This document shows positions 22,641 through 37,901 of a stretch of 64,000 bases of DNA, in pieces; the first letter of the stretch is position 1; the number at the start of each line of letters is the position of its first letter. The DNA is from Phycomyces blakesleeanus NRRL 1555(-). Taxonomy: Eukaryota; Mucoromycota; Mucoromycetes; Mucorales; Phycomycetaceae. Location of the stretch: contig NW_017265174.1 in NCBI RefSeq assembly GCF_001638985.1, positions 32,890 through 96,889 on the forward strand, given 5' to 3'. The position numbers were made by a program, and so were the translations under genes. The notes under the pieces were generated by a model that was not told the DNA's origin, ran no database searches, and saw nothing but the letters and a program-made list of their open reading frames with translations.

Positions 22641-25600
22641 ACTTGGAAATCCACTTTATACTCTCCAATTAAAAAACACAAATTCATATTTTTTGGTTTT
22701 GGTTTTGATCAATCGATGAATTAGTAAAGATTATGAGTGGTCGTTGGATACCTTGAAATACGTATATATATTTAGGCGAGTGAGTGCTACTTGTTTGGGG
22801 TTTGGCTTATGAGGTATAGCTGTCCAATTGAATGACAAAAAATGAATACATATAGTAAAGAAGAGCCGTTTAACTACTTTAAGCTATGCCTATAGTTATA
22901 ACGTTACTATACAAAACAAAAACTTTCAAAAGAAATGCAAACAGAGCAAGTAGTTAATTACTATGTCTGTTCTTGATTCCAATGGTAATCCCTTATTTTT
23001 TTTTTGGCTTTCCTGCTTTGTCTTTTATTCTTATTCTTATATTTTTCTGGACTTTATGTAATTTTAGTGAGCTAGGTTTGTAGGTAAAGTTAGCATAGCA
23101 TAGCATAACATAAACATGTCATACTATATTATATATCCTACTGCATATTAAACGCAGCAACTTTTTTTTGGGGTTGTATCATAATTGAGACCTCGCCTTG
23201 TCTATTAAGTCTACATTTACATTTACATTTACATTCACTTTGTACATAGCTTTAATATATACATTTTATAGAAGATGGTTTATCTGGAGTGAGTACATTG
23301 AACTAAAGGCGTCAACTATGTAAAAGGTTATTTATAAATATAGATTATTGACCATAGGAGTTGGGCGGTTACTTTGAAGTACTGGGTATTCAGATATATG
23401 TACTTGATCTTGGCATAAATCCAACTCATGTACATTGTCTAAGCCCTAAACTGATTTTGTTTGTTGTTTTTTTTAGTATCCTGCATAATGAAAAAAAAAT
23501 AGAGCAAAAGTTAACATGTCATACACATGTAATAATACTATTCAAAATGACTAAAGCAATCACAGAATACACATACATACATTTGTGGGTGTGTCTATCT
23601 TTATCTACGTCAATGTAACCAACCAATTGTCTATATATCTATCTCTCTCTCTCTCAGTCTTGTTTCCCCTAAGTACAAATTTGTAGCTTAAACGGTAAGA
23701 ATAAAAGAAAAACCAAGGACAGATCTACAATGTGCTTTGGGATGTAAGATACAAAGATCTCTTGTACTGAAAGTTAAAGGTAAATCTTACAAAAATAAAT
23801 CAAAGAATAAAATTACAATTTTTTTTTGTTTTTGCTTGTGCTTATAAGGATCACTTTGTATATCCTAATGTACACCCGTATGTCCGTACGCCTATACGCC
23901 TCTTGATCTGTACGCCTTTGCTTTTTTTATATATTTATTTACTAGACTGTAAACTTGGTTGTATATGTAAAGGCCTTTAAACTATTTGGTAGCATTATTA
24001 TTATATATTGACCTCACTCCTTTAGAATTCCCTTTTTTTTTAATTTTTTTCTCTTGGATTAAAGGAGGTTTATATAGACCTATAACTCCACACATATACA
24101 CATAATGCTATTATTATTACTTTTACATATTCCTTGAAATGCTTGGTCTAAAGTAATGATACATAATCTTTCCTTATGGCGTGGTACATTAGAGGGAGGA
24201 TTTTTTTAAGGTCCAAGGGCTTGATACTTCTTATATATAAATAATTAAATTCGATACAATTGAATGAAAATAAAATATCAAAATGTACTTGAATCCAGTG
24301 AATGGGATTTTGGTACTTTATTTATTTCAAGTATTCTATTGAGGGTTTCGAAACGACGATCTGGAACTAGAGTGTCTATAGAATCCATTGACAAATCGAG
24401 ACAAACAATGAATAAATAGATTATAGATATAAAATATAATAGCAAGTATCTAGACATTATTTGGCAAGGATTTCTTTCTTTTTTTTTTGTGTGTCTGTAG
24501 ATCAGGGCACAAAGAATTAGAAGCACTTTTATGTAAAGAAAGAAAAAAAAAAGAATGATACTAAAATATACTTTCTTTATCATTATGAACCTTTTTGTCA
24601 AGCTTAATCTTGGTATGTATTTTTTTTTATATTCAATGGCGTTTTATTAAAAAAAATATAACAAGCTTTAGTTCAGAATTCCCACTCAATCTTGGTATTA
24701 ATAGAACTATGAATGAATATGTGGATTCTATTATTAATATCATTCATAGTTGAATAATAAAGAAAGAGCAATATAAAGCACCAACAGAAGAAGACAAAGA
24801 AGAAGAATTTCATTTAAACTAGTAGTAATAGATTGACTATAAGGGTTTCCTTTTATTAGATTAGATTAGATCGTGTCATATTATATTATATTATGTTTAA
24901 TGCCTTAATACATGGACAAAGAGAGATAAAGAGGTATGATTACAAATGAGTTCATTATGTTCAATGGCGGGTTAAATTTTCTTGTTCTGTTGGTTTTGAT
25001 TGTGTAAAAGAAAAAGAATGGGTACCCCCCCTTCTTTTTTTGAATAATGAATAAAGTCCATTTCTTGCCTTTCCACATCTACATATGCAGATACACGCAC
25101 ACGCACATACACATACACTTACACCTACAAACCTATACGTGTGTACATGCATTTATTCACATATACATACATAAATGCATACGTACATAGTTACATAGTT
25201 ACATAGTTACATAGTTACATAGTTACCTAAGTTTATGCATAATTTATATATATATATAAATAGTGTTTAAAAGTGTGTTTGTGTATATTGCTAGGATACC
25301 ATTTATTTTTATTTTTAAAATTAAATGTTTATGATACGGAAATAGTTCATGTTTCAAAATCTATTAGTATTAAAGGTTATTAATAATAATTTTATACAAT
25401 ATATATATATATATAAAAAAGAAAGAAAGAAAGTATAATCGACGTCACTTTATTTCATTATATTTATTTTTATTTTTAAAAATACTTTGGCGGGGGTGTG
25501 TGTTGAGACCCATATATTTTGATTTATTTATTTATTTTTATTTATTTTTATTTATTTTTATTTATCTGTGTAATGAAAATCCAGGGCTTTATTTTATTTT

Positions 25601-26159
25601 ATTTTTTATCAGGTTTTTTTTTGGGGGGTGACAGGAAGCAAGCAAAGAAGGGAGGGGGATAGTTAGGGTAATGTCGATTAGGACAAAGATTTTCAAAGAT
25701 TTGCAAAAGATGCACAAAAAAAAATGTACAAAAATAAAGTAAAATTGACCAAGTTTTTTATAAGCCAAGATCAAATCAACCTAATCCACCACCACCATCA
25801 TGAATGAAAAAAAAAAAGAAAGAAAAAAGTATAATAAAGAAGCAATACAAACAAGTACGCACAAACATATACACACCAAAACTATCTTTAAATATTAATC
25901 AATTTTATTGTTTCAATTAATTCTTTACATACATAAGAAAACTATATCTTCCTGCTACTGTTTTTTTTTTTAATTCTATCAACTAATTGATTGATCAATA
26001 AAATTTGAACTTTTTTTTTTTTTCTTTCTTTCTTTTGACCGTGTCTTACCCCGCTCACCTAAAAAAAAAAAAAAAATTCCCCTCTCCCCCTTTTCTTTTT
26101 TTTTCTCATTACCTTTCCGTACATTAATCAACCCAAAACAAAAAAAAAAAACTTAAAAA
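22641..26159. other. Intergenic region, AT-rich and repeat-rich, no supported gene
   Basis: 3.5 kb with (TA)n, (ACATT)n, CT-rich and T-rich tracts. The short ORFs (for example 23361-23618 plus and 24278-24601 minus) have no recognisable family and skewed composition. A short repeated TACGCCT motif lies near 23887-23925. The right end is pyrimidine- and A-rich leader DNA before QCR10. Confidence 0.5.
25185..25226 (+). repeat. (ACATAGTT)n tandem repeat
   Basis: An 8-bp unit repeated about 5.2 times without interruption. It lies in intergenic DNA. Confidence 0.95.
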
Positions 26160-26540
26160 ATGCCTGCCTCTAGAATCATCTCCAACCTCCACTTTGGTAT
26201 CATTACCCCCGAGAAGCTTGTCCAAGTGTAAGATTTTATAGATGTACCCAATGTTCAAATTATATACATTACATGCATTACACGCATTGTACAAATTATA
26301 CAAATTATACAAATTATACAAATTATACATATATTGGGATGACTATTGATTAAAGACTGAATGATATCATTGTTTATTACCAATAGCTTCCCCAACCTTG
26401 CCACCTGGGGTGTTGCTGCCGGTTCCGCCGTCTGCTTGTTGGGTGCCGACGTTCCTATTGTCAGAAGGGATATCTTGAGCAAGGTCCCTATTGCCGGTGC
26501 TTACTTTGCCCTTCCCGCCGAGGACAAGGAAGAAAACTAA
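26160..26540 (+). CDS. QCR10: Cytochrome bc1 complex subunit 10 (QCR10), respiratory complex III
   Basis: A small supernumerary subunit of ubiquinol-cytochrome c reductase in the inner mitochondrial membrane, contacting the Rieske protein. Two exons, 26160-26227 and 26387-26540, give 73 aa (yeast has 77). Features matching the family are NLHFGIIT near the start (yeast LHFGRLS), FPNLATWGVAAGSA before one hydrophobic segment of about 16-18 residues, then a short acidic, polar tail after VPIAGAYF. The frame is kept across the intron and the donor and acceptor are standard. The gene is too small to be obvious as an uninterrupted ORF. The 159-nt intron contains a 9-bp tandem repeat. Upstream is a pyrimidine-rich and A-rich leader. 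Family assignment rests on the length, topology and these short motifs. Confidence 0.85.
26291..26326 (+). repeat. (ACAAATTAT)4 tandem repeat inside the QCR10 intron
   Basis: Four exact copies of a 9-bp unit. It explains the repeated YNL/IIC peptides of spurious minus-strand ORFs there. Confidence 0.95.
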
Positions 26541-28074
26541 ACTAAACTAAATCAAATGTTATTATAATAAAGAAGCATCCAATTCCTTTCTGTCTTTTTG
26601 GGTATTAAATGTAGTGTAACGTAGTGAGTGTTATTTGTATCGTTTCTTGAGATATAAACGATTGTGATTATGATTGTGAATTATTAATTAAAGATCCATA
26701 ATAATACATATTTCATTATTATTATTATTAATAAGATCAAGTTTCTTTGTATTTGCATAATTGTATTTTATTGTACTATATTGAAAGAGGGGAATATGGT
26801 CTTTTCTTTCAAGATAATAATAATAATAATAATATGATATATAGAATTGCCACCATCAAATGCAAATGAATAACACAGACGACTTGCATGTGCACACATC
26901 TATATACACACAGTATACAGTCTATTGGTTCAGTAAAACTAAAAATAATAATGATAATCTAATATGATCAATGTATCTCATTATTTATTATCATGATCGG
27001 ATTAAAGACGTACAAGGGCCCAATAACAAGGCCAGAAAGAAAGATAGGCAGGAGGATGAGTAGGAGTAGGAGTAGGAGCAGGAATAAAAATACGAATACG
27101 AATACGAATACGAAAAGTGAGGGATGAGGGGATAGTGAGAAAGAACAAAAAGTCTGTGAGGCAGGAGTGCATTTAAGAAATACCAAAATGTCTAGTTACT
27201 CGTAACATCTTGGCTATATTGTTTTTGTATGTCAAATACAAAGAATGAATTGAATTCAAATGAATTGAATGTGCAGTATATTACATATCAATTCAAACAA
27301 TATTTTATCAGCTAAATTGAATATCTATACATTCATTTATTGAACTTGTTTCAAAAAGTGGCAAATGAATGAATGAATGAACCAAATATTGAGTAACAAA
27401 ATTAGATGGTCAGAAATAAAGAAAAAGAAAAAAGGTTCAAATGCACAAAGGAAGCAAAGGGGGTAAATAAAGATTAGTAAGTAAAAAAGAAAGGAAGAAA
27501 TAAAGAAAGGGACAAATCCTCCGCCCCTTCTGTTTGATATGTCGGGGGAGTAGGTAAGCAAGCAAGTGAGCAAGTCTGACAATGTGCCATGTTTGATTGT
27601 ATTTTCAGGAGATCATTTTTTTTGAATATCTAATAGCTCTGTTGAATGTATAGCAAAATCATAACCTTGTATTTATGGGGGAACTATCCTTGTTTTATAT
27701 ATTGAAATATGTATTTGAATATCTGAATATTTGAAACCTGGTTTCCTTCTCTGCGTGTGTTAAAAGTCAACCAGCCAAAGTGGATCAAATTGTGCGCGGT
27801 CAATGCACAATCAACTCCTTCTGTATTAGACTTTCTTTGACTCTTACCTCTCAACTTTCTTTTTATTTATTTTCATTATTTTTATGCTACACTACACTAA
27901 ACTACGCTAAACTACACTACACTACACTACACTACACTACACTACATTGCATACATTCATTCATTCATTCACTTATTCATTATTTCTATTTCTTTCTCTC
28001 TCTCTCTTTGGTCTCCTTGACCAAACCCCTTCTATCCACCCCCTTTTATACATTTTTTTTTAATTTTATATGAC

Positions 28075-28120
<46 letters not shown>

Positions 28121-28316
28121 TCTTGTCAATTCAATTCAATTCATTGCCCTTCTTTATTCCATAGTCTTTTTTTTTTCTTAGCCAAAAAAGAAACGCTAAT
28201 CAACAGAGCAACAATAATAAATAATAAATAATAAAAAAAATAAAGAATATATAACTAGACATTACAATTTTATATTTATAATATTACCCTTATCATCCTT
28301 ATCATCATTATACACA
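26541..28316. other. Intergenic region between QCR10 and the GH16 gene
   Basis: AT-rich with microsatellites: (TAA)n near 26816-26833 and 28083-28118, (GGAGTA)n and (TACGAA)n near 27056-27115, and a pentanucleotide tract listed separately. No gene is supported; the short ORFs here are low-complexity. Confidence 0.5.
27887..27946 (+). repeat. (CTACA)n pentanucleotide tract upstream of the GH16 gene
   Basis: Roughly 12 slightly imperfect pentanucleotide units (CTACA/CTAAA). The reverse complement of this unit recurs at 31002-31031 on the other side of the gene. Confidence 0.9.
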
Positions 28317-29960
28317 ATGGTCCTCGTTCGCTCAACTATATTTGCCTTGGTTACTCTTCAATTGCTCAACTCTATCAACTGTGCCCCTGTTAACCAGTCC
28401 ACATCCGGCACCACAACTCAATCAAACTCCATAAGCACCATCAAGGCTATTGGAACCTCTACAACAACAGCAACCACCAGTCCCTTGACATCTTCCAAAA
28501 CTACCACCACCCTATCATCCTCCACTTCCAAGACCACTTCAAAGACCACTTCCAAGACCACTTCAAAGACCACTTCCAAGTCTACCTCCAAGTCTACCTC
28601 CAAGTCTACCTCCAAGGCTACCTCCAAGTCTACTTCCAAGTCAACCAAAACAACTGCCAAGACTACTGCCAAGAGTTCTCCCACCGAAAAACCAGACGCA
28701 GCCACAGACAAAAAGACCAATGCAGATGATGGTAAGAACACGGCCGACACTAGTGGAACAACCGGTGTAGCCTCCCGTGTGTCTGTCAGCACTTCCAAGA
28801 CAGCCTGCTCCAACAAAAAGGTCGATTTCACAAAGAACCTAGGCGGGTGGAAAGAAGAATACGGCTCGACTAATCTCTATGAAATCACCAGCCAAGGTCT
28901 ACGCATGAAATTGTTGGCACCCAATGAATATATTCCCAAGATTGATAATTCAACAGGTCAGTTTAGTTCATTTAGTTCTTGTTATACATATACATATCTG
29001 TACATACATATATCCTTGTATGCCTCTATCTGTGTCTGTGTTAATGCTTCTTATCCATTGATTCTCGTATACTAATTTTTTTTTGTATAGGTCTTCCATA
29101 CAATCTTTATGAGGGAACTGGTCCTACATTTAACCCTCCAAACTACATGCAGTACGGCAAGTTCACAGCTACCATCAAGGCTGCACCTGAAGGTGGCGCT
29201 GTTACTGCAATCATTCTCATTGCCGACAATGGCGACGAGATTGACTATGAGCTGATAGGAGGTACATATATACATATATATATTTCTCCCTTTTGAAGAA
29301 GTTATATCTTGATATCTTTACTAATCTAAATTCAAATCCATATCCGTGTTTCGCTTCCTACTGTAGCTGACGACCAGCACGCACAGTAAGTATCTTTATA
29401 TAAATCAACAAATCTACTTTTTCTTTCTTTCTTTATATATATATATATATTGAATCAATAGGAGCAAATAGATATAAATTGGGCGTTCTAACTTTTATTA
29501 TTATATAGAACCAATTACTTTTGGGGACAGCAGCCTGTCGTAGGTGTCAATGGCGGTATTCATGATGTATCTGGTAGCATCTATAGCCAATTCCATACCT
29601 ATACGATTAACTGGTAAGATATAGACATAATATCTATTGGTTTATTAATGTTTGGTTACTTGTAGGACTCCTGAGAAAATTGATTGGATCATCGATGGTG
29701 AAAAGGTTCGAACAAAGAACATGAAGGATACATGCAGTGGAGGTGTCTGCAAATACCCAACTCATCCTGCGTAAGTTTAATAATTCCTTGCATCCTCAAC
29801 ATAACAGAATAAGTAGGCAGAATATACTAATAATAATAATAATAATAATAATTTATTTATTATCTATACAGTCGTGTCCAGATTGGCCTTTGGGATGGCA
29901 GTAGAGAGTCTGGTACAGCCGAATGGGCGCATGGACCTATCAATGTAAGTTGAACCATAA

Positions 29961-30002
<42 letters not shown>

Positions 30003-30093
30003 TCTTATTTAGTGGAGCAAGACAAAGGTTATTTCCTCCTACATAAAGGAGTTGACTGTCGAATGTAATCCCGAGTATAATACCATCAGCTAA
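28317..30093 (+). CDS. Secreted GH16 family glycoside hydrolase / Crh-type transglycosylase
   Basis: Probably remodels cell-wall beta-glucan, or links chitin to glucan as Crh enzymes do. Seven exons: 28317-28956, 29091-29261, 29367-29385, 29509-29613, 29666-29770, 29872-29944 and 30013-30093 (397 aa). Residues 1-22 form a signal peptide ending near INCAP. Next comes a Ser/Thr-rich linker with repeated TSK tripeptides (about residues 60-110), likely O-mannosylated. The beta-jellyroll domain starts near residue 165 (FTKNLGGW). The GH16 active site GDEIDYE places E263, D265 and E267 as nucleophile, helper and acid/base. Further GH16 features are FHTYTINWTPEKIDWIIDG and RVQIGLWDGS, with a CSGGVC cysteine pair. 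No C-terminal GPI-type hydrophobic tail is seen, so it is probably secreted rather than anchored. Having the S/T-rich region before, not after, the catalytic domain is unusual for Crh proteins. Confidence 0.9.
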
Positions 30094-30456
30094 AAAAGAA
30101 AAAAGAAAGAAAAAGAGTCTAGAAGAGAGATGGGGGAGTCAGACCCTCTTATCATTATATTTTTATTATTATTACTTTTATTCATTTATTCATTTATTCA
30201 TCATATCAACCAAGCCTATTCATCTACTTTTCCTGGTTATCTGATTACCCTACCTACATTTCTCTTTGTTTCAATTCAATTCAATTCAATTCAATTCAAT
30301 GATTTCATACACATCTTTCGACCTCTCTTTCTTCTTATACGAAAGAAAGCGAAATCTTCATCTTAAAGAAGATATACTATATTATTGTTATCATTATTAT
30401 TAGAGTTTAAAGATATCTGACAGTTTCCTTACAATTTTTCACTTTATTTCTTTAAA

Positions 30457-30487
<31 letters not shown>

Positions 30488-30623
30488 CATTTTTGTTGGT
30501 ATTAAATAAACAATTTTCTTTTCTTTTCTTTATATATTTATTTAATATTTCATAAAGATTAATTAGAGGAGAAAATTATATGAGAAAATGTGTATTTATT
30601 GATTCATTTTAAAGGAGAGTTAC

Positions 30624-30657
<34 letters not shown>

Positions 30658-31845
30658 ATTATTATTTTGACCCACACAAAGATTAAAGAGAGCAATCGGT
30701 TGCCTAGAAACCATTGTCTTTCTTTTTTGGTTCGTTAATTTTGTCCCCTTGCCCTACAATCTGTAAAATTATAAGAAATAGAGAGGGAGATTTCTTATTT
30801 GTTTATCGTGCACGTAGATTCTAAACAGTAACAATAGTGTACATAACTATTGATATTGATATTAATTTCCGTAATGTACACCTTTATTACATTTTGTGAA
30901 ATGTAATCTATAATCTGCACAAAGCTTTAGGTATTCATCTTGTTGCTTATCCCAATAGACAGACAACCAAACGAAACCTTAGCCCCATAATCATATACAT
31001 TGTGTAGTGTAGTGTAGTGTAGTGTAGTGTACCTTCTAACCTCAGCTTTGTATATCCAAGAGCCAGCTGCATAAGGATTTGACGTTTATTAAAATACTTG
31101 TCTTTACAATTTCTAAATATTTATACTGTGCCCTTTAATGATTTACTGAAATTACAAGTACTACACTAAATATATGAATCTTTTTTCTACCATTCTTTTT
31201 CTTCATTTTTTTTTGTTTTTTTTTGGGAGTTTTATCAACTACAGAAATGATATCATTGTAATATTCACAAAAGATTATATGTTTTTTGTTCAAAGAAAAA
31301 AAATATAAAAAATGAAAATAAAAAACTCGATTGAGTACCCCCCTCTCCCTTACTCATATATATATATATATATTTCAAAAAATAAAATAAAAAATTCTGT
31401 TGTCATTTTAGGCTTAGTCTAACCAACAAACAAACCATTTCTCTTTCTTTCTTTTATTTATTTATTTATTTATATATAAAAGTCTTAGACTGTCTTTTTA
31501 TTTTTATATATATAAAATAAAATAAAATAAAATAAAAACAAACAAAAAAAAATAATAATCCCAGGTTGGTTATTTGCTGCGGTATCAAAAAATAAAACAT
31601 AGGCACACAACAGGATGCCTCTTCGTCATATTATTCCAAATATGGAAACTCCAAAAAAATTAAAAAAAAAAAAAAAAAAAGAAAGAAATATTGACCTCGT
31701 ACATCCTCTTTACTCGCTCTTTATTTTATATTATTTTATATTATATTATATATAAATTAAAAAAGAAAAAAAAAAGTATAAAGAAATATATATATATATA
31801 ATTTATTTAATTTTTTTTTTGGTTTTTTATATATTTTATTGAAAG
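30094..31845. other. Intergenic region between GH16 and DED1 genes
   Basis: AT-rich, with (TCAAT)n runs near 30271-30300, long (TA)n tracts at 30459-30482 and 30628-30653, poly-A/T runs, and a pyrimidine/purine-rich DED1 upstream region. ORF 30130-30366 is low complexity. No gene seen. Confidence 0.5.
31002..31031 (+). repeat. (GTGTA)n pentanucleotide tract downstream of the GH16 gene
   Basis: Six exact GTGTA units, reverse-complementary in unit to the (CTACA)n tract at 27887-27946 (TGTAG is a rotation of GTGTA). The two tracts flank the GH16 gene as an inverted pair. Confidence 0.9.
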
Positions 31846-34600
<2,755 letters not shown>

Positions 34601-35419
34601 GCAACCGAGAAGAAACAAGCATGAAAGAAATGAATGAATGAAACGAAAGAAACGAAAGAAACGAATGAATGAATCAACACAGAGAAGAGAGAAGAAGAAT
34701 ATGATGATGATGATGACAACGACGACGACGACGACGATAAAGAAAAATGAAAGAAATGAAAGAACGAAAAGAAGTAAAAAAAAAAAAAAGAAAAAGAAAG
34801 AAAAAATCAGACATACAGAACATACTTCATACATAACATATATAACATCTATACACACGGTCCAAGCAAAAAAAAAAAAGAAAAAAAAAAAAGGCATTGA
34901 CTACCCCCAAATCTCACAACTGTGTATATTTTTTATTTCTATTTTTTTATTATTATTTTTTTATATATATTTATTGCTTTGATTCCCGCGTATTTTTTTT
35001 TTATTTTATTTTTTTATTGTTATATTTATTTTATTATTTCTTTACTTTGTTACCCTATATTTTTTCTGTTATTTTCTGTTATTTGATAGACAATTTTTTT
35101 TTTATATTATTTATATTATTATTATTTTCTCAAGCTCTTTCTCTCTCTTTCTCTCCCTTATCTCTTTCTCTTTTTATTTTATTTTATTTTTATATTCATT
35201 ATATATATATATATTAATATTAATATTAATAAAAATTGATATATGAAGTCCAACAAGTAGATAAATTATTAATGCAATATTGATTTTTTTGTTTGTACGA
35301 ATTTCTTATACAGTAAAGGCGAATGAAAAGTGGTTTATTAGAATTAGAATAATTGGCTCGAACTTGTCTGGTGTGGTTAGTGGCACAAAGAGACAGTCGC
35401 CCGTTTCTGTTGTACGCGT
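34601..35419. other. DED1 downstream low-complexity region
   Basis: Purine-rich (GAAA/GAAT and GACGAC repeats, 34620-34800) followed by T-rich and (TA)n DNA (34925-35240). Poly-lysine or poly-phenylalanine ORFs here are compositional artefacts. No gene seen. Confidence 0.6.
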
Positions 35420-36700
35420 TGGCTACGTTTTGTGGGTGGTCAATTGTACCAAACCAATGTAATGTTGTTGTGGGAGGCGCGAGCGTTTGTCCTGTAGACT
35501 GCGGATAAGCCGGTTTGTGGATGCAGGCATATTTTCCATCGCTACTGCTCTATACCCACAATTGCCGTCTGCTTCTGAAGAAAAAAATATCTCGGATATT
35601 TGACTTGGTGCGATTGCCAAAGTGAGGGAAATTACTTGTAAACAAGTGTTTACCCAAGTATTCTTTGCCATCCATTTCTTTTTTCTGATAGTATATATTA
35701 TTTATAGTTAACAAACTGTTTCTAGCAAATATAACAGCACTTTGTATACCTTTCAAGAAAAGTTCCAGCTTCTTTTTTGCAAGGCCGAGGCACACCTTAA
35801 TCTCCTTATTTTCTTCTTCAGAATTGTATGCTTCAAAGCAATTTGTTCGAGATGACCGGTCAACTCATCCAGAAGCCTCTTTTGTCGCCAGTCTCATCTT
35901 CCTTCATTGGTGATTGCATTCCTCAATGCTTTCTTATTGTCGGTGGTAAACACACTTGGGAGAACAGTTGTTGTTGTAGTCCTTTTGGCCGTTACTGCTG
36001 CTATCACCCACATCTGGACAAACGGAATCGCGCAGACACCAAAGTTTACCAAGAGATAGTTGGCTGTTGTTTTGTGTTCCACCCAAGCTCTAGCAATCGG
36101 AAACGTCATCAAAGTCGTACGAGAATTTCCTCTGACGTTGCTGGTACCAACAATGTTGACAAAAGTCATTCGATGGCTATTCGTCTTATATTGTTCGGAC
36201 TTTCCAAACTGCTGCTTGATATTGGTGAATCCATTTTTCTTCAAAATCGTTGACGATTGTGGAAACATTATCATTGTCCTCCAGGTGCTTTGTGACAAGA
36301 ATCTTGGCTTCAGGGGAGAGTTTTCGATGCATGGCATATTCTCTACCGTCTTCCACAATTGGATGATTATGTTTTGCCTTGTGGGAGTGTGACTACAGTC
36401 TTTCTTTTCTTCTTTTTTTTTTCTTTCGAGGCATACACAAAACATAAATGACCACTCTTCTGGGTTTCCTTTTATGCGTTGTCTCTCCCACCCAGGAAGA
36501 GGGGTTTTCTTGGTTGACAAAGGCTTTTGGATCAACTTTCTCGGTATTTCTAGTGTCTCTCTATATTCACCATAGTACTTACAGATCATTCTTATACGGG
36601 TGCTTGAAGAAGAATAAGCGATGAATCCAATATTATGCTTAGCCCCATATGCCTTGGCAGGATTCACGAACAACTAGAGTTGAAGAGAATTCTCTTCCGG
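35420..36700 (-). mobile_element. Broken Mutator-like (MULE) transposase with C-terminal OTU-type protease motif
   Basis: Read on the minus strand and allowing frameshifts and stops. An N-terminal FAR1/WRKY-GCM1-like zinc-binding region comes first: ICKYYGEYR, then GNPEEWSF, then KAKHNHPIVEDGREYAMHR (the HNH of the zinc site). A transposase core follows: FVNIVGTSN, then FPIARAWVEHKTTANYL, then SVFTTDNKKALRNAIT, which carries the second catalytic Asp region. After about 400 bp of interrupted sequence comes EADGNCGYRAVAMEN, the cysteine active-site motif of OTU deubiquitinating-type proteases, near 35530. No frame stays open through the whole, so the element is dead. Terminal inverted repeats were not found. 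The MULE assignment is fairly strong; the OTU fusion is moderate. Confidence 0.7.
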
Positions 36701-36878
36701 CAAGAAGTATCGGATTAAACTTGGTCAAGACAGCAACGTACTTCTTTGAAGAAGTCTCACGGGCAATGACAAGGTCATTGGTGTTGTTGATGTTAAATGT
36801 AAAAAAAAAGGGGTGGGGCAGTGATTTTTATTGGTAAACTGATGAACTGTTTATCTAGCCCCCCCTCAAAAAATTAAG

Positions 36879-37005
36879 CATTTGGCTAAACACGTGAAGT
36901 AAATGTGGTAAGATATATTCCGGCTGTCCCGCCAAAATGGTATTTGCATAAACACGTGACTGGACGACGTAACATAATTTCAAGCTGTCCGTAAGGCTTA
37001 CCATT
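36879..37005. repeat. Two imperfect ~62-bp tandem repeats with CACGTG boxes
   Basis: Unit 1 has CACGTG at 36891-36896 and GCTGTCC near 36923. Unit 2 has CACGTG at 36953-36958 and GCTGTCC near 36984. Each CACGTG is preceded by (C/A)TAAA. The repeats lie just upstream of the MULE reading direction, so they could be its terminal or promoter region. Confidence 0.6.
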
Positions 37006-37796
37006 TTAATTGGACGTGACATTATTTGTTGGAAGCACTGTATATATGTATATATACATATATATCTACATACATAAATACATATAAAAATGACATCATA
37101 AAAGAACAGTCTAGTCAATTATATATTATACATATAAGCATGAACATGCATATTATCTTGTGCGTGTGTATTATGTGAATTAAGTAAGTGTGTGACTATA
37201 TTGGTATTGGTAAGCGTCTGTAGATGTAATAAAACTATATACATGTTGTCTATATAGTTTATTGTATTTAAAGCCTTTACCCATGATGGGTGTAATTCAA
37301 ATTTAACAGAAAAAATTTTTTTTAAAGAAATAAATAAATAATAAGTTGGCGCAATTATTTATATTTTGTATTATATAATTCCAAGAATATATGTTTATCA
37401 GAAACAACAAAAATTTGCTTATATTTGTACATTTTATATATAGTATACATTTTAGAAATAACCTTTTTTTTTTAAATAAAAATAAATGAGTAAGTAGGTG
37501 AGGGAGGGAGTTGTGAGATATATATATATATATATAAAGAGATATTTAGGTGGAAGTAAAAGATAGTTAGATAGTTAGATAAAGAGGGTGTGTGTATATG
37601 TTTGTATGTTTGTATGTGTATGCTTATGAGTATGCAATATGTATATATAAATATGTTTGTTAAAGGTGTAGTGTATGTGTATATTTGTGGGTGTATATAT
37701 ATATATATATCCTTGCAACAATTCAACAGCAAGAGTATACCTCTTTAGAATGTATACACCAATACACATACACCAACACAACACATACATACACAA

Positions 37797-37830
<34 letters not shown>

Positions 37831-37901
37831 CTTCTTCTTCTTTTGGTATTTTCTCTTTTCTTTTGTTCTGTCTCTATTATATATATATTATGGTGATTGT
37901 T
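37006..37901. other. Intergenic region, AT-rich
   Basis: (TA)n and (GTAT)n tracts, A/T runs and low-complexity YIYI-type ORFs. It contains the 3' side of the transporter gene. No gene seen. Confidence 0.55.

Noticed and set aside
24278..24601. 107-aa minus-strand ORF
   Set aside because: It is hydrophobic low-complexity with an AT-rich origin; no family match and no flanking exon support.
26124..26482. Minus-strand ORFs with YNLYNL and ICIICI repeats
   Set aside because: They come from the 9-bp tandem repeat in the QCR10 intron and antisense of its second exon.
28418..28831. 137-aa minus-strand valine-rich ORF
   Set aside because: It is the antisense of the TSK-repeat region of the GH16 gene.
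34638..34982. 114-aa plus-strand ORF after DED1 and 170-aa minus-strand ORF
   Set aside because: They consist of homopolymer and simple-repeat sequence (poly-Lys, poly-Phe).
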